DNA from: Wocania_A sp965224845
GTDB lineage: Bacteria; Bacteroidota; Bacteroidia; Flavobacteriales; Flavobacteriaceae
DNA: 64,000 bases
Direction: 5' to 3'
Assembly: GCA_965224845.1 (NCBI GenBank)
Contig: CBDDAJ010000005.1
Span: 1-64,000 of the forward strand
This document shows positions 63,612 to 64,000 of this stretch, piece after piece. Under the pieces are notes generated by a model. The model had not been told where the DNA came from. It searched no databases and was given only the letters and a program-made list of their open reading frames with translations. How positions within the stretch are numbered: position 1 is the stretch's first letter; each line of letters opens with the position of its first letter. The position numbers and the translations under genes are program-made.

Positions 63612-64000
63612 TTATGCTTTATATCTTAGTTTTCCAGTTTCAATTTTAATAGCTGTTTTTGCTAAAACAGTAAATATTAAAGCTCCCATGGCCCAAATAC
63701 CAAGAGTTACCCCAATTTCGATACCTGTAGGCAAATATTCTGCTATTTTACCATAAGGACCGGGAATAAATCCAGGCACTATAAGTCCGAATCCTTTTTC
63801 AATCCAAATAGCCACAAATAAAATAAAGCAGGCAAAAAACAGGAGTTTAAAATTATTTCGCAACTTGTGGAAAGTTAACATAGCCGTTGCTAAAACGTTT
63901 AAACCAATTGATGTCCAAATCCAGGGTAATAAAGCCGATTTACCCTCTAAACCAAAAAATAAGTAATAAGCACTTTCGCTATGGTGTGTTGGTGCATAAA
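63612..64000 (-). CDS. NrfD/DsrP-like membrane subunit, C-terminal part (partial)
   Basis: The frame is open to the right edge; about 129 residues are visible. They read, in order, YAPTHHSESAYYLFFGLEGKS, helix LLPWIWTSIGLNVLATAML, helix LLFFACFILFVAIWIEKGFGLIVPGF, PGPYGKIAEYLPTGIEI, and helix VTLGIWAMGALIFTVLAKTAI. This order (HHSESxYYLFFG, WIEKGxGLIVPGF, GIWAxGAL) is that of the C-terminus of NrfD/DsrP/HmcC-type quinol-oxidising membrane proteins. The gene's N-terminus and electron-transfer partners would lie beyond the window. The Met at 63881 is internal, not a start. Confidence 0.8.
   Translation of the reverse strand, partial: YAPTHHSESAYYLFFGLEGKSALLPWIWTSIGLNVLATAMLTFHKLRNNFKLLFFACFILFVAIWIEKGFGLIVPGFIPGPYGKIAEYLPTGIEIGVTLGIWAMGALIFTVLAKTAIKIETGKLRYKA

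Overview
The window is an AT-rich chromosomal segment from a member of the Bacteroidetes, most likely a marine or free-living Flavobacteriaceae. Supporting signs are a type IX secretion C-terminal sorting domain on the GH16 enzyme, membrane-anchored AraC regulators, DUF4369/TlpA and DUF6503 lipoproteins, YtxJ, a fused E1 alpha/beta 2-oxoacid dehydrogenase, TAnnTTTG-type -7 promoter boxes, weak ribosome binding sites, and a bifunctional ThrA. No rRNA, tRNA, CRISPR array, phage or complete insertion sequence was seen.

Layout. 1-6.2 kb: the end of an ABC permease, a TAP-like hydrolase lipoprotein, a membrane AraC regulator, a degenerate intradiol-dioxygenase-like protein, an M23/LysM peptidase and a GT9 transferase. 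6.4-10.2 kb: an ECF sigma operon with a membrane-anchored partner, two beta-solenoid surface proteins (DUF4097-like and DUF2807), a beta-barrel and a 46-residue peptide. 10.2-16 kb: EamA exporter, cold-shock protein, DEAH helicase, S9 peptidase. 16-18.1 kb: a secreted orphan, two tandem tiny ORFs sharing MRTL...W-TKR-Y signatures, and an ExbD without ExbB. 18.2-28 kb: sterol desaturase-like protein, E1 fusion, 2OG-Fe(II) oxygenase, a five-gene run ending in an unusual substrate-binding protein, a thioredoxin-like lipoprotein and NAD(P)HX repair enzyme. 28-33.3 kb: promoter, Thr-rich leader peptide, thrA, thrB, thrC. 33.5-44.3 kb: AraC/GyrI regulator, glyA, fahA, lipoproteins, DUF885 peptidase, sulfatase, ytxJ, GH16. 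44.5-47.1 kb: clpB broken by a frameshift in the second Walker A. 47.3-52.7 kb: a TetR-thioesterase pair with matching operators, two DeoC paralogues (one with altered active site), OmpW, DeoD, GNAT and phosphatase. 52.7-64 kb: DUF6503 lipoprotein, a 5-oxoprolinase operon (pxpABC) with a non-canonical Nramp transporter, a tricorn-like protease, DUF2891, ComM/YifB, and the end of an NrfD/DsrP-like membrane subunit.

The points most worth follow-up are the tandem micro-ORFs with a terminator built into the first one's last codons (17.2-17.5 kb), the threonine leader peptide (28.1 kb), the catalytically altered DeoC paralogue (48.6 kb), the Nramp homologue lacking metal-binding residues within a 5-oxoprolinase operon (55.8 kb), the paired TetR operators (47.3/47.9 kb), and the clpB frameshift (46.33 kb). 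All function statements come from motif recognition by eye; no database search or computation was run.
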